This document shows, piece after piece, positions 25,742-32,120 of a stretch of DNA of 32,120 nucleotides (positions are counted from its first letter, which is position 1; every line of letters begins with the position of its first letter). The notes below the pieces were generated by a model. It was not told where the DNA came from. It saw only the letters and a list, made by a program, of their open reading frames with translations, and searched no databases. A program made the position numbers and the translations under genes. The stretch spans positions 1 to 32,120 of the forward strand of contig JAQSDX010000042.1 of NCBI GenBank assembly GCA_029946125.1. The letters run 5' to 3'. The DNA is from Candidatus Methylobacter titanis (lineage in GTDB: Bacteria > Pseudomonadota > Gammaproteobacteria > Methylococcales > Methylomonadaceae).

Positions 25742-26818
25742 ATGAACACCATCAATAACAGTCGCCGGAATTTTATCAAAAGCGCAGGTGCGTTAGCCAT
25801 CGGTACAACCTTGCCGATCAGCCTGATCGAACTGGCTTTTGCAGAAAGCAGCCAGAATTTCAGCTTCGCCTATATTTCCGACTCCCATATTCAGCATATT
25901 AAAGACAATCGTTTCGTCAGAAACTGGGATCGCGGCCTGATTCGCGCTGTTGCGGAAACCAATCTATTGCTGCCTAAACCCGATTTTGTGATGTACGGCG
26001 GCGATCTGGCGCAGCTGGGCAGCAAAGCTGAACTGGATCATGGTGCCCAAATCCTGTCGGCGCTGCATGGCGATGTCCGTTATGTGATGGGTGAGCATGA
26101 TTATTACCTGGATCTGGGCGAATATTGGGAGAAGCTATTCGGCCCGCAATACTATAGCTTCGATCATAAAGGCGTGCATTTCGTGGTACTGAACAGCATC
26201 AAAACCTATGACGACTGGACCTTTAAACGCTGGCCGACCGCCGAACAGCGGATGCTGGAAATGGCCGGACTCGACAACCCGAATAGCTCACCGTTTATGG
26301 TTGGCGATGAGCAACGGCTGTGGCTGAAAGATGATCTGGATAAAATCGACAAAGATACACCGGTGGTGGTGTTTTCGCATTCGCCGTTGCAAAAAATATT
26401 TAAAGGCTGGAATTTCTGGACAGAAGACGCCGAGCAGGTTCAGGCCTTGCTGAAACCGTTCAACAAGGTCTCGGTTATCTACGGTCACGTTCACCAGATC
26501 CAGTACAACCAGATCGGCAACATCAGTTTCAATTCGGTGATGGCAACTGCCTGGCCGTGGCCTTATCCGCAAGCCTACGCCCAAGCCGAACAGTACCTGC
26601 CGAAACTGACCGTACCGATGAACCGGGCAGACCCGTTTTTCGAACGCGACGCCACCGGCTGGCAGTTTATTAATCTGGCTAATGGCAATGCCGATCTGAA
26701 CTTTACGCTATATGACAACACCAGCCGGATTGTCCGCTATAACCAAAAACAAAAACGCCCGGAAGATGCTGTCTATCAGGACGAAAAAGCGCGGATTATT
26801 CCGCAAACACACTATTAG
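25742..26818 (+). CDS. Tat-exported calcineurin-like metallophosphoesterase
   Basis: A probable periplasmic phosphoesterase with a binuclear metal site. The N-terminus SRRNFIKSAGALAIGTTLP is a twin-arginine signal, cleaved near residue 35 (AFAES). Metal-binding motifs in order: ISDSHI (Asp47, His49), MYGGDLAQ, MGEHDYY (the usual GNHD with Asn replaced by Glu), VFSHSPL and YGHVHQI. The Asn-to-Glu change in GNHD is unusual because that Asn normally bridges substrate phosphate. The substrate is unknown. Tat export implies folding and metal loading in the cytoplasm. It lies 14 bp after the peroxidase gene, with AGAGGAA as ribosome-binding site, and 21 bp before the cytochrome gene. Confidence 0.9.
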   Translation: MNTINNSRRNFIKSAGALAIGTTLPISLIELAFAESSQNFSFAYISDSHIQHIKDNRFVRNWDRGLIRAVAETNLLLPKPDFVMYGGDLAQLGSKAELDHGAQILSALHGDVRYVMGEHDYYLDLGEYWEKLFGPQYYSFDHKGVHFVVLNSIKTYDDWTFKRWPTAEQRMLEMAGLDNPNSSPFMVGDEQRLWLKDDLDKIDKDTPVVVFSHSPLQKIFKGWNFWTEDAEQVQALLKPFNKVSVIYGHVHQIQYNQIGNISFNSVMATAWPWPYPQAYAQAEQYLPKLTVPMNRADPFFERDATGWQFINLANGNADLNFTLYDNTSRIVRYNQKQKRPEDAVYQDEKARIIPQTHY

Positions 26819-26839
26819 CCACCGTACCGGAGCAAGATC

Positions 26840-27244
26840 ATGTCGACTTATCAAAAAATAACCCTAGCATTGTGTTTGGCATTTGCGACCACCGGATCAG
26901 CGCTGGCGGATGAATTTACCGATGCCGATATACAACGCTGGCAGCAGCAGTTTATGGATGTTGCCTCTGAAGGCCGCGAGTTATGGACCAGCCCCAAGCT
27001 GGGCACCAACGGCGTTGCCTGCGCCCAGTGCCATCCCAATGCGGCCAATACCCATCCCGAAACCTATCCGAAATTTCAAAAACAGCTAGGCAAAGTCGTC
27101 CCGCTTTGGCAAATGATCAATTGGTGCCTTAAAAACCCGCTGGAAGGGCAACCGCTAGCCGCCGACGATCCCAAAATGACTGCGCTACAGGCCTATGTGA
27201 CTTATGAAAGACGGGGAGTAAAACTGGAACCGGGCAAGCATTGA
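26840..27244 (+). CDS. Small periplasmic monohaem cytochrome c
   Basis: A 134-residue exported cytochrome c. The signal peptide ends near 23 (GSALA). The single haem motif is CAQCH (61-65), and Met93 in LWQMINWCLKNPLEGQPL is a likely second axial ligand. The NWCLKNPLEGQPL-type segment is shared with SoxA/TsdA-like sulfur-oxidation cytochromes, although the full SoxA or TsdA length is not reached. Another cysteine (97) is nearby and could be a ligand or disulfide partner. It is probably the electron partner of the dihaem peroxidase two genes upstream. GGAG precedes the ATG by 7 bp. Confidence 0.85.
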   Translation: MSTYQKITLALCLAFATTGSALADEFTDADIQRWQQQFMDVASEGRELWTSPKLGTNGVACAQCHPNAANTHPETYPKFQKQLGKVVPLWQMINWCLKNPLEGQPLAADDPKMTALQAYVTYERRGVKLEPGKH

Positions 27245-27370
27245 TGTAACCTGAAAAAATCAATCGTCCACGAAAGGCACGAAAAAAAATGCTGTCAGGG
27301 TTATAGTGCTTCTGAACACCGCGCGTCATTGCCATTAAATGAATGGCCGAAATAGTTATGGTTAAATGCC

Positions 27371-27396
27371 GTGGGCGCGAATAAATTCGCGCCCAC
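27371..27396. terminator. Perfect 11-bp hairpin between the cytochrome gene and gnd
   Basis: GTGGGCGCGAA-TAAA-TTCGCGCCCAC. The strong GC-rich stem could end transcription of the haem operon, although no T-run follows directly. It may equally be another interspersed palindromic repeat, similar in plan to the inner part of the 20627-20673 repeat. Confidence 0.5.
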
Positions 27397-27490
27397 ACTA
27401 TAGTAAATCCTATCTTAATGGCAGTGACGTAGCACGCAGGATCGAGAATACTTACATTATCTCCCTATCACTTAATTACAGAAGACAACT

Positions 27491-28936
27491 ATGAAAGCAA
27501 ACATCGGCTTAATCGGCCTAGGGGTCATGGGACAAAATCTGGTTCTTAATATGAACGACCATGGTTTTACCGTGGCGGTATTTAATCGCACGACCAGTAC
27601 AGTGGATGAGTTTCTGGCTGGCCCAGGCAAAAACACACAGATTATCGGCACACACTCGCTGGAAGCGTTGATCGACAACCTGGAATCGCCGCGCATCGTC
27701 ATGTTAATGGTCAAAGCGGGAGAGGTGGTCGATCAGACTATCGACAAGTTAGCGCCGCTGTTATCAGCAGGTGATATTATTGTTGACGGCGGCAATTCAC
27801 TGTTCACCGACACCCAACGTCGGACTATTGCCCTAAAAGAACACAATATCCTATACATAGGCGCCGGTGTTTCCGGCGGCGAGGAAGGCGCAAGACACGG
27901 GCCGTCCATCATGCCCGGCGGAAACAAGGACGCATGGCCTATCATCAAAAACATTTTCCAGTCCATCAGTGCACAGGTTGATGGCGAGCCTTGCTGCGAA
28001 TGGGTTGGCGATAACGGCGCCGGACATTACGTCAAGATGGTGCATAATGGTATTGAATACGGCGACATGCAATTGATCTGCGAAGCCTATCAACTGCTAT
28101 CCGACGGCTTGGGCTTAAGCGCTTATGACATGCAGGCGATATTCACCGAGTGGAATCGAGGTCCGTTAAGCTCCTACCTGATTGAAATCACCGCCGCTAT
28201 TTTAGCTTACAAAGATACCGATGGTCAGCCCTTGCTGAAAAAAATTCTCGACACTGCCGGACAAAAAGGCACCGGTAAATGGACCGGTATCAATGCTCTG
28301 GAACTGGGTATCCCGTTAACCTTAATTGGCGAATCAGTATTTGCCCGCTGTTTATCCGCCCAAAAAGAGGAGCGGGTTAAAGCGGCATTGGTACTGCCTA
28401 AACGGCCGCTGAAATTTATCGGCGACAAGAAAACCATGATTAATGCTATCCGCGATGCGTTGTATGCGGCCAAGATTATTTCTTATGCACAAGGTTTTCG
28501 CTTGATGCGCGAAGCCTCGAAAGAATATGGCATGGCGCTCAATTATGGCGATATTGCGCTGATGTGGCGCGGCGGCTGCATTATTCGCAGCCGGTTTTTA
28601 AACGACATCAAACAAGCCTATGAGGCGAACCCGGATTTGGAAAATCTGCTGCTGGCCGATTTCTTTGTCGATGCGATGAAACAGGCTGATGAAGGCTGGC
28701 GTAGAGCCGTTATTTTAGGCATAGAGCTCAGCATCCCAACCCCGGCCTTGTCTTCCGCGCTGGCGTATTACGACGGCTATCGCAGTGAAAAATTACCGGC
28801 TAATTTGCTGCAGGCCCAACGGGACTATTTCGGTGCGCATACTTACGAACGGGTAGATCAACCCAGAGGCCAATTCTTTCATACCGATTGGACCGGTCAG
28901 GGCGGTAAAATCGCATCGACGACCTATAATGTTTAG
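27491..28936 (+). CDS. gnd: 6-phosphogluconate dehydrogenase, decarboxylating
   Basis: Converts 6-phosphogluconate plus NADP+ to ribulose 5-phosphate, CO2 and NADPH in the oxidative pentose phosphate pathway. In bacteria using the ribulose monophosphate cycle it also completes dissimilatory C1 oxidation (inference only). The 481-residue product is the long, normal form. Visible: the Rossmann GLGVMGQNLVLN at the start, FNRTTSTVDEF (NADP-side), GGEEGARHGPSIMPGG (substrate), the catalytic GHYVKMVHNGIEYGDMQL, and the C-terminal tail with RVDQPRGQFFHTDWTG. It has no close partner; a hairpin precedes it and a weak GTGGA/TCCAC stem follows near 28976-28996. Confidence 0.97.
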   Translation: MKANIGLIGLGVMGQNLVLNMNDHGFTVAVFNRTTSTVDEFLAGPGKNTQIIGTHSLEALIDNLESPRIVMLMVKAGEVVDQTIDKLAPLLSAGDIIVDGGNSLFTDTQRRTIALKEHNILYIGAGVSGGEEGARHGPSIMPGGNKDAWPIIKNIFQSISAQVDGEPCCEWVGDNGAGHYVKMVHNGIEYGDMQLICEAYQLLSDGLGLSAYDMQAIFTEWNRGPLSSYLIEITAAILAYKDTDGQPLLKKILDTAGQKGTGKWTGINALELGIPLTLIGESVFARCLSAQKEERVKAALVLPKRPLKFIGDKKTMINAIRDALYAAKIISYAQGFRLMREASKEYGMALNYGDIALMWRGGCIIRSRFLNDIKQAYEANPDLENLLLADFFVDAMKQADEGWRRAVILGIELSIPTPALSSALAYYDGYRSEKLPANLLQAQRDYFGAHTYERVDQPRGQFFHTDWTGQGGKIASTTYNV

Positions 28937-29035
28937 ATAAAGCATTTCGGGTTCCAGTGAAAAATTAATATTTGTGTGGACAGCCCCTCCATCCACTATT
29001 TATTGTGCCTACTTTCCTTATAACAAGGCGATACA

Positions 29036-29260
29036 ATGTTAACCCTCAAACTTACAACGATTGGCAATTCCGTGGGCGTTGTTTTACCCAAAGAAGCGTT
29101 GGACAAGCTGCACCTCGAAAAAGGCGATAAAGTGTACCTGACCGAATCCCCTGACGGCTTCCGGCTGACACCTTACGACCCGGAATTTGAAAAACAAATG
29201 ACCATAGCACGGCAAATCATGAAAAAGCGCCGTGAAGTTTTGCATGAACTGGCAAAATAA
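29036..29260 (+). CDS. AbrB/MazE-family antitoxin
   Basis: A 74-residue swapped-hairpin AbrB protein: LKLTTIGNSVGVVLPKEALDKLHLEKGDKVYLTE is the DNA-binding beta-strand fold, followed by an acidic-to-basic tail (DPEFEKQMTIARQIMKKRREVLHELAK) that probably wraps the toxin. Such proteins are frequent partners of Doc/Fic or VapC toxins. Ribosome-binding site AAGG is 7 bp before the ATG. Its TAA overlaps the toxin ATG by one base (TAATG), giving tight coupling. Confidence 0.9.
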   Translation: MLTLKLTTIGNSVGVVLPKEALDKLHLEKGDKVYLTESPDGFRLTPYDPEFEKQMTIARQIMKKRREVLHELAK

Positions 29261-29643
29261 TGTCAATTGAATGGATTGAAGAATCCGTTGTCCTTGCTTT
29301 GCATGAGGAGCACTTGGCAGAACATGGCGGCCCTGTTGGCGTTCGTGATCGCGGACTACTGGAGTCCGCGTTGTTTCGGCCGCAGAATTTAGTCGGCTAT
29401 GGTGATCCAGACCTCGCCGCTCTTGCCGCCGCCTATGGTTTTGGCCTTGCCCGCAACCATCCTTTTATCGACGGCAACAAGCGCACAGCCTTTACAGTAA
29501 TGGAACTGTTCCTTGCTTTGAACGGACAGGAATTGATTGCCGATGATACGTCGTGCATTGTCACCATTTTAAAACTTGCTGAAGGTAGCCTGTCCGAAAC
29601 AGAGTTTGCAGATTGGATCAGGGCAAACACTAATCCTGCCTGA
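29260..29643 (+). CDS. doc: Death-on-curing (Doc) family toxin
   Basis: Doc toxins are compact Fic-fold enzymes; phage P1 Doc phosphorylates elongation factor Tu and stops translation. The 127 residues contain the Fic/Doc motif HPFIDGNKRTAF with His67, Asn73 and Lys74-Arg75, and the early region SVVLALHEEHLAEHGGPVGVRDRGLLESALFRP typical of Doc. It is paired with an AbrB-type antitoxin rather than the Phd antitoxin of P1; that pairing is also common in chromosomes. No regulatory site clearly belongs to it alone. Confidence 0.93.
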   Translation: MSIEWIEESVVLALHEEHLAEHGGPVGVRDRGLLESALFRPQNLVGYGDPDLAALAAAYGFGLARNHPFIDGNKRTAFTVMELFLALNGQELIADDTSCIVTILKLAEGSLSETEFADWIRANTNPA

Positions 29644-29678
29644 TTGATGGCGTATATAACATACGGTGCGGATGGATT

Positions 29679-29712
29679 GTAGCCTGGATTCCGCAAGCTA
29701 CATTCAGGCTAC
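29679..29712. repeat. Palindromic repeat after doc
   Basis: GTAGCCTG (29679-29686) and CAGGCTAC (29705-29712) with an 18-nt loop. It sits between the convergent doc and darG genes and may serve as a terminator for either; it also looks like an interspersed repeat. Confidence 0.5.
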
Positions 29713-29794
29713 TTGCTGAGTGTAATGTTAAGACGGATGCTTGATAGCAAGACCTGCCCCGTATTTCTTTTTTCGTATGTGGATATTACTCATA

Positions 29795-30865
29795 TCAGTC
29801 AATTCTAGGAACCGGCGGATGGATCAACCGCTCTAAGGCTATGTTGATTGAAAGCTCATCGAACAATTTGCATTTACGTTCTGCCGCACCAGAGGGCCAG
29901 CGTTTCAAACCTTCGCGCACAGCTGCAACTGTTGAATCACTCTGTTCTCGACTAATCAACCAATCGACAGTTGCCAGCAACTCCATACCAAACGGCGATT
30001 CAAAACCATCGATCAAGGCCGCAGTATATTCTAAAGCCTGAGTATAAGCTTTAGCTTCGGTTTTCAAATAGGTCTGCAAGTAGTCTTTACGGTTATCGTC
30101 GAACCAGATCACATCTAGTGGCCCTGCATCGCTGATGCGTTTTTCGCAATGCAAATAACTCCCGTCCAAGCCATTCAGTAAATGCCGCAAGCGATCTGCA
30201 TATGGCCCATATTTATTGGCCTCAAAGCGCAAATCCAACGGATTATCAACAGAAAGCCGTTCGACAGCTTGCTCTAAAAACCACGCCAACTTCTGGATTT
30301 CCAATAAACTGCATTCCATGCCCAACACCCAATAACGGCGCACTAACTCAGCAATCAAGGCGCGCGCAGGGGTAAGCTTTTCAATACCGCTACGTTTGGC
30401 AATATTTTGATATTTTTGGGTGGGTTCATACACTAAAATTTCGATATCCAAATCGCCTAAAGCTTTCTCGATTTGCGCTCGAACGGTAGACCATTCCAAA
30501 CCGCCGTTACCTGCGCCCAAAGGCGGAATGGCAATCGATTTAACTTGATGCTCCAATAAAAAATGCCGTAAATCCTGCAAGCCGGTGACGATCCATTCCA
30601 TCCGCGATTTAGTGCGCCAATTTTGCTTGGTCGGGAAATTAATAATCCAACGCGGCCCGTCTAGCTCATGCACTTCGGTCACAAACATTTTGCCTGTTTG
30701 AACTTGCTTAGTCTTACAAGCAGCCGCGTACAAATCAAAATTTCTACGAAATCGTTCCTTAAACATCAACGCGATGCCTTTACCCATCACACCCACGGTG
30801 TTGACAGTATTAACCAGCCCTTCAACTGGCGCTTCTAGCAAATTGCCTTGCTTAAATATAATCAT
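29795..30865 (-). CDS. darG: DarG antitoxin: macrodomain DNA ADP-ribosyl glycohydrolase with DarT-binding domain
   Basis: DarG removes the ADP-ribose that DarT puts on DNA bases and also binds DarT. I chose the ATG at 30865 ([10 protein letters not shown]), which overlaps the darT stop as ATGA; the longer frame from 30961 would overlap darT by 100 bp. The protein has 356 residues. The N-terminal macrodomain (about 1-155) shows [27 protein letters not shown] and [14 protein letters not shown], where Lys80 falls exactly at the catalytic Lys80 of Thermus DarG. The region from about 165 ([20 protein letters not shown]) to the end is the toxin-binding domain of long DarG proteins, including [21 protein letters not shown]. 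It is the third gene of a coupled operon. Confidence 0.93.
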   Translation of the reverse strand: MIIFKQGNLLEAPVEGLVNTVNTVGVMGKGIALMFKERFRRNFDLYAAACKTKQVQTGKMFVTEVHELDGPRWIINFPTKQNWRTKSRMEWIVTGLQDLRHFLLEHQVKSIAIPPLGAGNGGLEWSTVRAQIEKALGDLDIEILVYEPTQKYQNIAKRSGIEKLTPARALIAELVRRYWVLGMECSLLEIQKLAWFLEQAVERLSVDNPLDLRFEANKYGPYADRLRHLLNGLDGSYLHCEKRISDAGPLDVIWFDDNRKDYLQTYLKTEAKAYTQALEYTAALIDGFESPFGMELLATVDWLISREQSDSTVAAVREGLKRWPSGAAERKCKLFDELSINIALERLIHPPVPRID

Positions 30866-31509
30866 GAAAAATACCACCCTGTACGTGCGATAACTTGTAA
30901 TTCTAGGCCGCGCTCGTACGCCTCCTGTTCTATATTTTGTTTTAATAATTCTGAGTAACACACGACGCCAATAAGCCCTTCAATTGGCAAGTGTTGATAG
31001 ATCAAAGCTTCAGCCTGATAACGCTCCATTTTTCTCGGATCGTCAGTATCACGCTTAAAATCCCGACGTTGCAAAATACCCCAATCGATTTCTTTTAAGT
31101 TCACCAAATCATTGTAATAATTCGTCCAATCCGGATAAGCGTGGGCGTTTGTAAATACAAACGGTAAACCCAACTCATGAACCCTATGTAAGCTAGAAAC
31201 CAAGATCACGATTTCTTCATTCGCTCGTTGCTGAACGCTACCCCATCCAGAATGGATATTTTTCATCATTACCGAAAATGGTGTGAAATAGAACGGCACA
31301 TAATCGGCTAAGGTACCTCTCGGTTCAATAGGCACAAAACGATGGCGGCGTTTGCTGATTAAATCGGGGTTGCCAATGTTAATGTAGCTTGACGATTGAA
31401 TACTCGAATTTGCGCAATGCAAGCCATTGTTCAAAATCCAAGGCAGATTGTCACGATGGATAATGCGCCAAATCAATGCTTTTTCAGGATTGAGGTTCGT
31501 ATAAATCAT
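30862..31509 (-). CDS. darT: DarT: DNA ADP-ribosyltransferase toxin
   Basis: DarT transfers ADP-ribose from NAD+ to a base in single-stranded DNA, blocking replication; DarTG also serves in phage defence. The 215-residue protein has the DUF4433 pattern: [20 protein letters not shown] near the N-terminus (NAD+-contacting His18), the loop SKRRHRFV with the candidate Arg, [17 protein letters not shown] (66-82), a [16 protein letters not shown] segment, [13 protein letters not shown], and the catalytic Glu167 in [18 protein letters not shown]. It overlaps darG by 4 bp (ATGA) and the upstream darT-like gene by 4 bp (ATGA). Target base cannot be read from the sequence. Confidence 0.93.
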   Translation of the reverse strand: MIYTNLNPEKALIWRIIHRDNLPWILNNGLHCANSSIQSSSYINIGNPDLISKRRHRFVPIEPRGTLADYVPFYFTPFSVMMKNIHSGWGSVQQRANEEIVILVSSLHRVHELGLPFVFTNAHAYPDWTNYYNDLVNLKEIDWGILQRRDFKRDTDDPRKMERYQAEALIYQHLPIEGLIGVVCYSELLKQNIEQEAYERGLELQVIARTGWYFS

Positions 31510-32084
31510 TTTAAAAACATATGTTCATTAATATCAACCTTTAGTTGAATACCAAGTTCTGAACATTTCTTTTGAACATAGTTCTCAACTTTTACATCAG
31601 GAACAAAAACATTAAAAAAATTATCAACTAGAACCGTTGTTGGCGATAAACATTCTGCCATACAAACACTTTTACTGTACGGATTATGATAATCGCGAAG
31701 ATTCATAGCTTCCCAATCAATTGAATCAAATCCTTCTGTATAATTCATCAACTCGATTCTGTCATTTGCTAATGGATGACGAGGAATTACTTTCCAATTT
31801 AGGTTTTTAGCCAAAGCTCTTTTAACAGTAAAAATAACAAAATATTTGTCTGAAATTGCCGCTTGTATACCGCCATCAAATGGATTACGAGCAAACCAGT
31901 GGAATGGAACAAAGTTTTCCAAGCCATGATCGCTACGCTTTTGAAGTATTTCATGATCAGCGATATCTTCAAAATTATCCAGTTGAGAGCGTGACTTCAA
32001 ACCTTCATTTATAATCCCCTCTAGATTTTTTAGAGGAGTTAAATGATAAAGAAGTTTTTGTTCTTTAACTGATGTTACGCACAA
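31506..32084 (-). CDS. Second DarT-like ADP-ribosyltransferase, 5' end in the end repeat
   Basis: About 192 residues with the same general plan as DarT: LYHLTPLKNLEGIINEGLKS (His14), ADHEILQKRSDHGLENFVPF (Arg50 and the VPFxxF element), a central strand region, GFDSIDWEAMNLRDYHNPY, and SVCMAECLSPTTVL with Glu144 matching the catalytic Glu of DarT. It is clearly different from its neighbour and much richer in A+T, which suggests another origin. The first codons lie in the 54-bp end repeat: the only start I see is a TTG at 32084 with AGGG 4 bp before it. The frame stays open to the window end, so the true N-terminus may be lost or replaced. It is joined to darT by an ATGA overlap. Confidence 0.8.
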   Translation of the reverse strand: MCVTSVKEQKLLYHLTPLKNLEGIINEGLKSRSQLDNFEDIADHEILQKRSDHGLENFVPFHWFARNPFDGGIQAAISDKYFVIFTVKRALAKNLNWKVIPRHPLANDRIELMNYTEGFDSIDWEAMNLRDYHNPYSKSVCMAECLSPTTVLVDNFFNVFVPDVKVENYVQKKCSELGIQLKVDINEHMFLK

Positions 32085-32120
32085 GCAGCCCTGAGTTCTT
32101 TCAATTCCCTCAAGGCCTGT
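32067..32120 (-). repeat. 54-bp end repeat, right copy
   Basis: Exact reverse complement of bases 2-55. Here the repeat runs in frame into the darT-like gene in one reading frame, while another frame gives the same short ALRELKELRAACA ending as at the left. Both copies face inward. Confidence 0.8.

Noticed and set aside
29795-30961. A longer DarG with an N-terminal extension from 30961
   Set aside because: The extra residues are the darT 3' end read in another frame. The ATG at 30865 with the ATGA overlap and the macrodomain start MIIFKQGN is far more likely.
1-32120. CRISPR arrays, tRNA or rRNA genes, prophage structural genes
   Set aside because: I looked for evenly spaced direct repeats, tRNA-like folds with CCA ends and phage genes, and saw none.
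1-32120. The whole window as a 32-kb transposon
   Set aside because: The terminal inverted repeats fit formally, but the interior has housekeeping genes (gnd, rph, rdgB, yicC) and no transposition genes; an assembly break at a repeat is simpler.

Overview
The window looks like one contig from a Gram-negative gammaproteobacterium. Housekeeping genes (yicC, rph, rdgB, gnd), a FecA-like outer-membrane receptor, periplasmic c-type cytochromes, a Tat substrate and a two-domain c-di-GMP enzyme all fit. The mix of genes and many short palindromic intergenic repeats reminds me of gammaproteobacterial methanotrophs (Methylococcales), but that is an inference; no methanotroph marker gene is present.

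Layout. 1-2160: a broken C-terminal piece of a large helicase/nuclease defence protein, then two toxin-antitoxin modules (BrnT/BrnA on +, GNAT toxin/DUF1778 antitoxin on -). 2162-11600 (- strand): a five-gene operon, NuoM-like, DabA (DUF2309), DabB (NuoL-like), NuoM-like, NuoM-like. This is a DAB-type energy-coupled inorganic-carbon uptake system with three extra antiporter-like membrane subunits. 12038-15175: membrane-anchored GAF-PAS-GGDEF-EAL protein. 15411-17231: secreted protein with VCBS-like repeats. 17342-21742: yicC (-), then a small Ser/Thr kinase, rph-rdgB and a sugar-kinase-like phosphotransferase (+). 21831-27244: a FecA-like receptor with a Fur-like site, divergent from a MauG/CCP-like dihaem protein, a Tat-exported metallophosphoesterase and a small cytochrome c. 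27491-28936: gnd. 29036-32084: AbrB-type antitoxin/Doc toxin, then a three-gene DarTG-type operon with two DarT-like ADP-ribosyltransferases and one DarG, joined by ATGA overlaps.

The two window ends carry the same 54-bp sequence in inverted orientation, facing inward. It could encode the last residues of a transposase-like protein, so the ends are probably assembly breaks at a repeated element. Both ends are rich in toxin-antitoxin or defence genes, while the middle is mostly core metabolism plus the DAB operon.

The strongest candidates for something little described are the five-gene DAB operon, whose fourth membrane subunit has lost canonical proton-channel residues, and the darT-like/darT/darG operon. 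Short palindromic repeats occur throughout; one is embedded in frame within dabA, and another forms the end of rdgB and the upstream region of the next gene.
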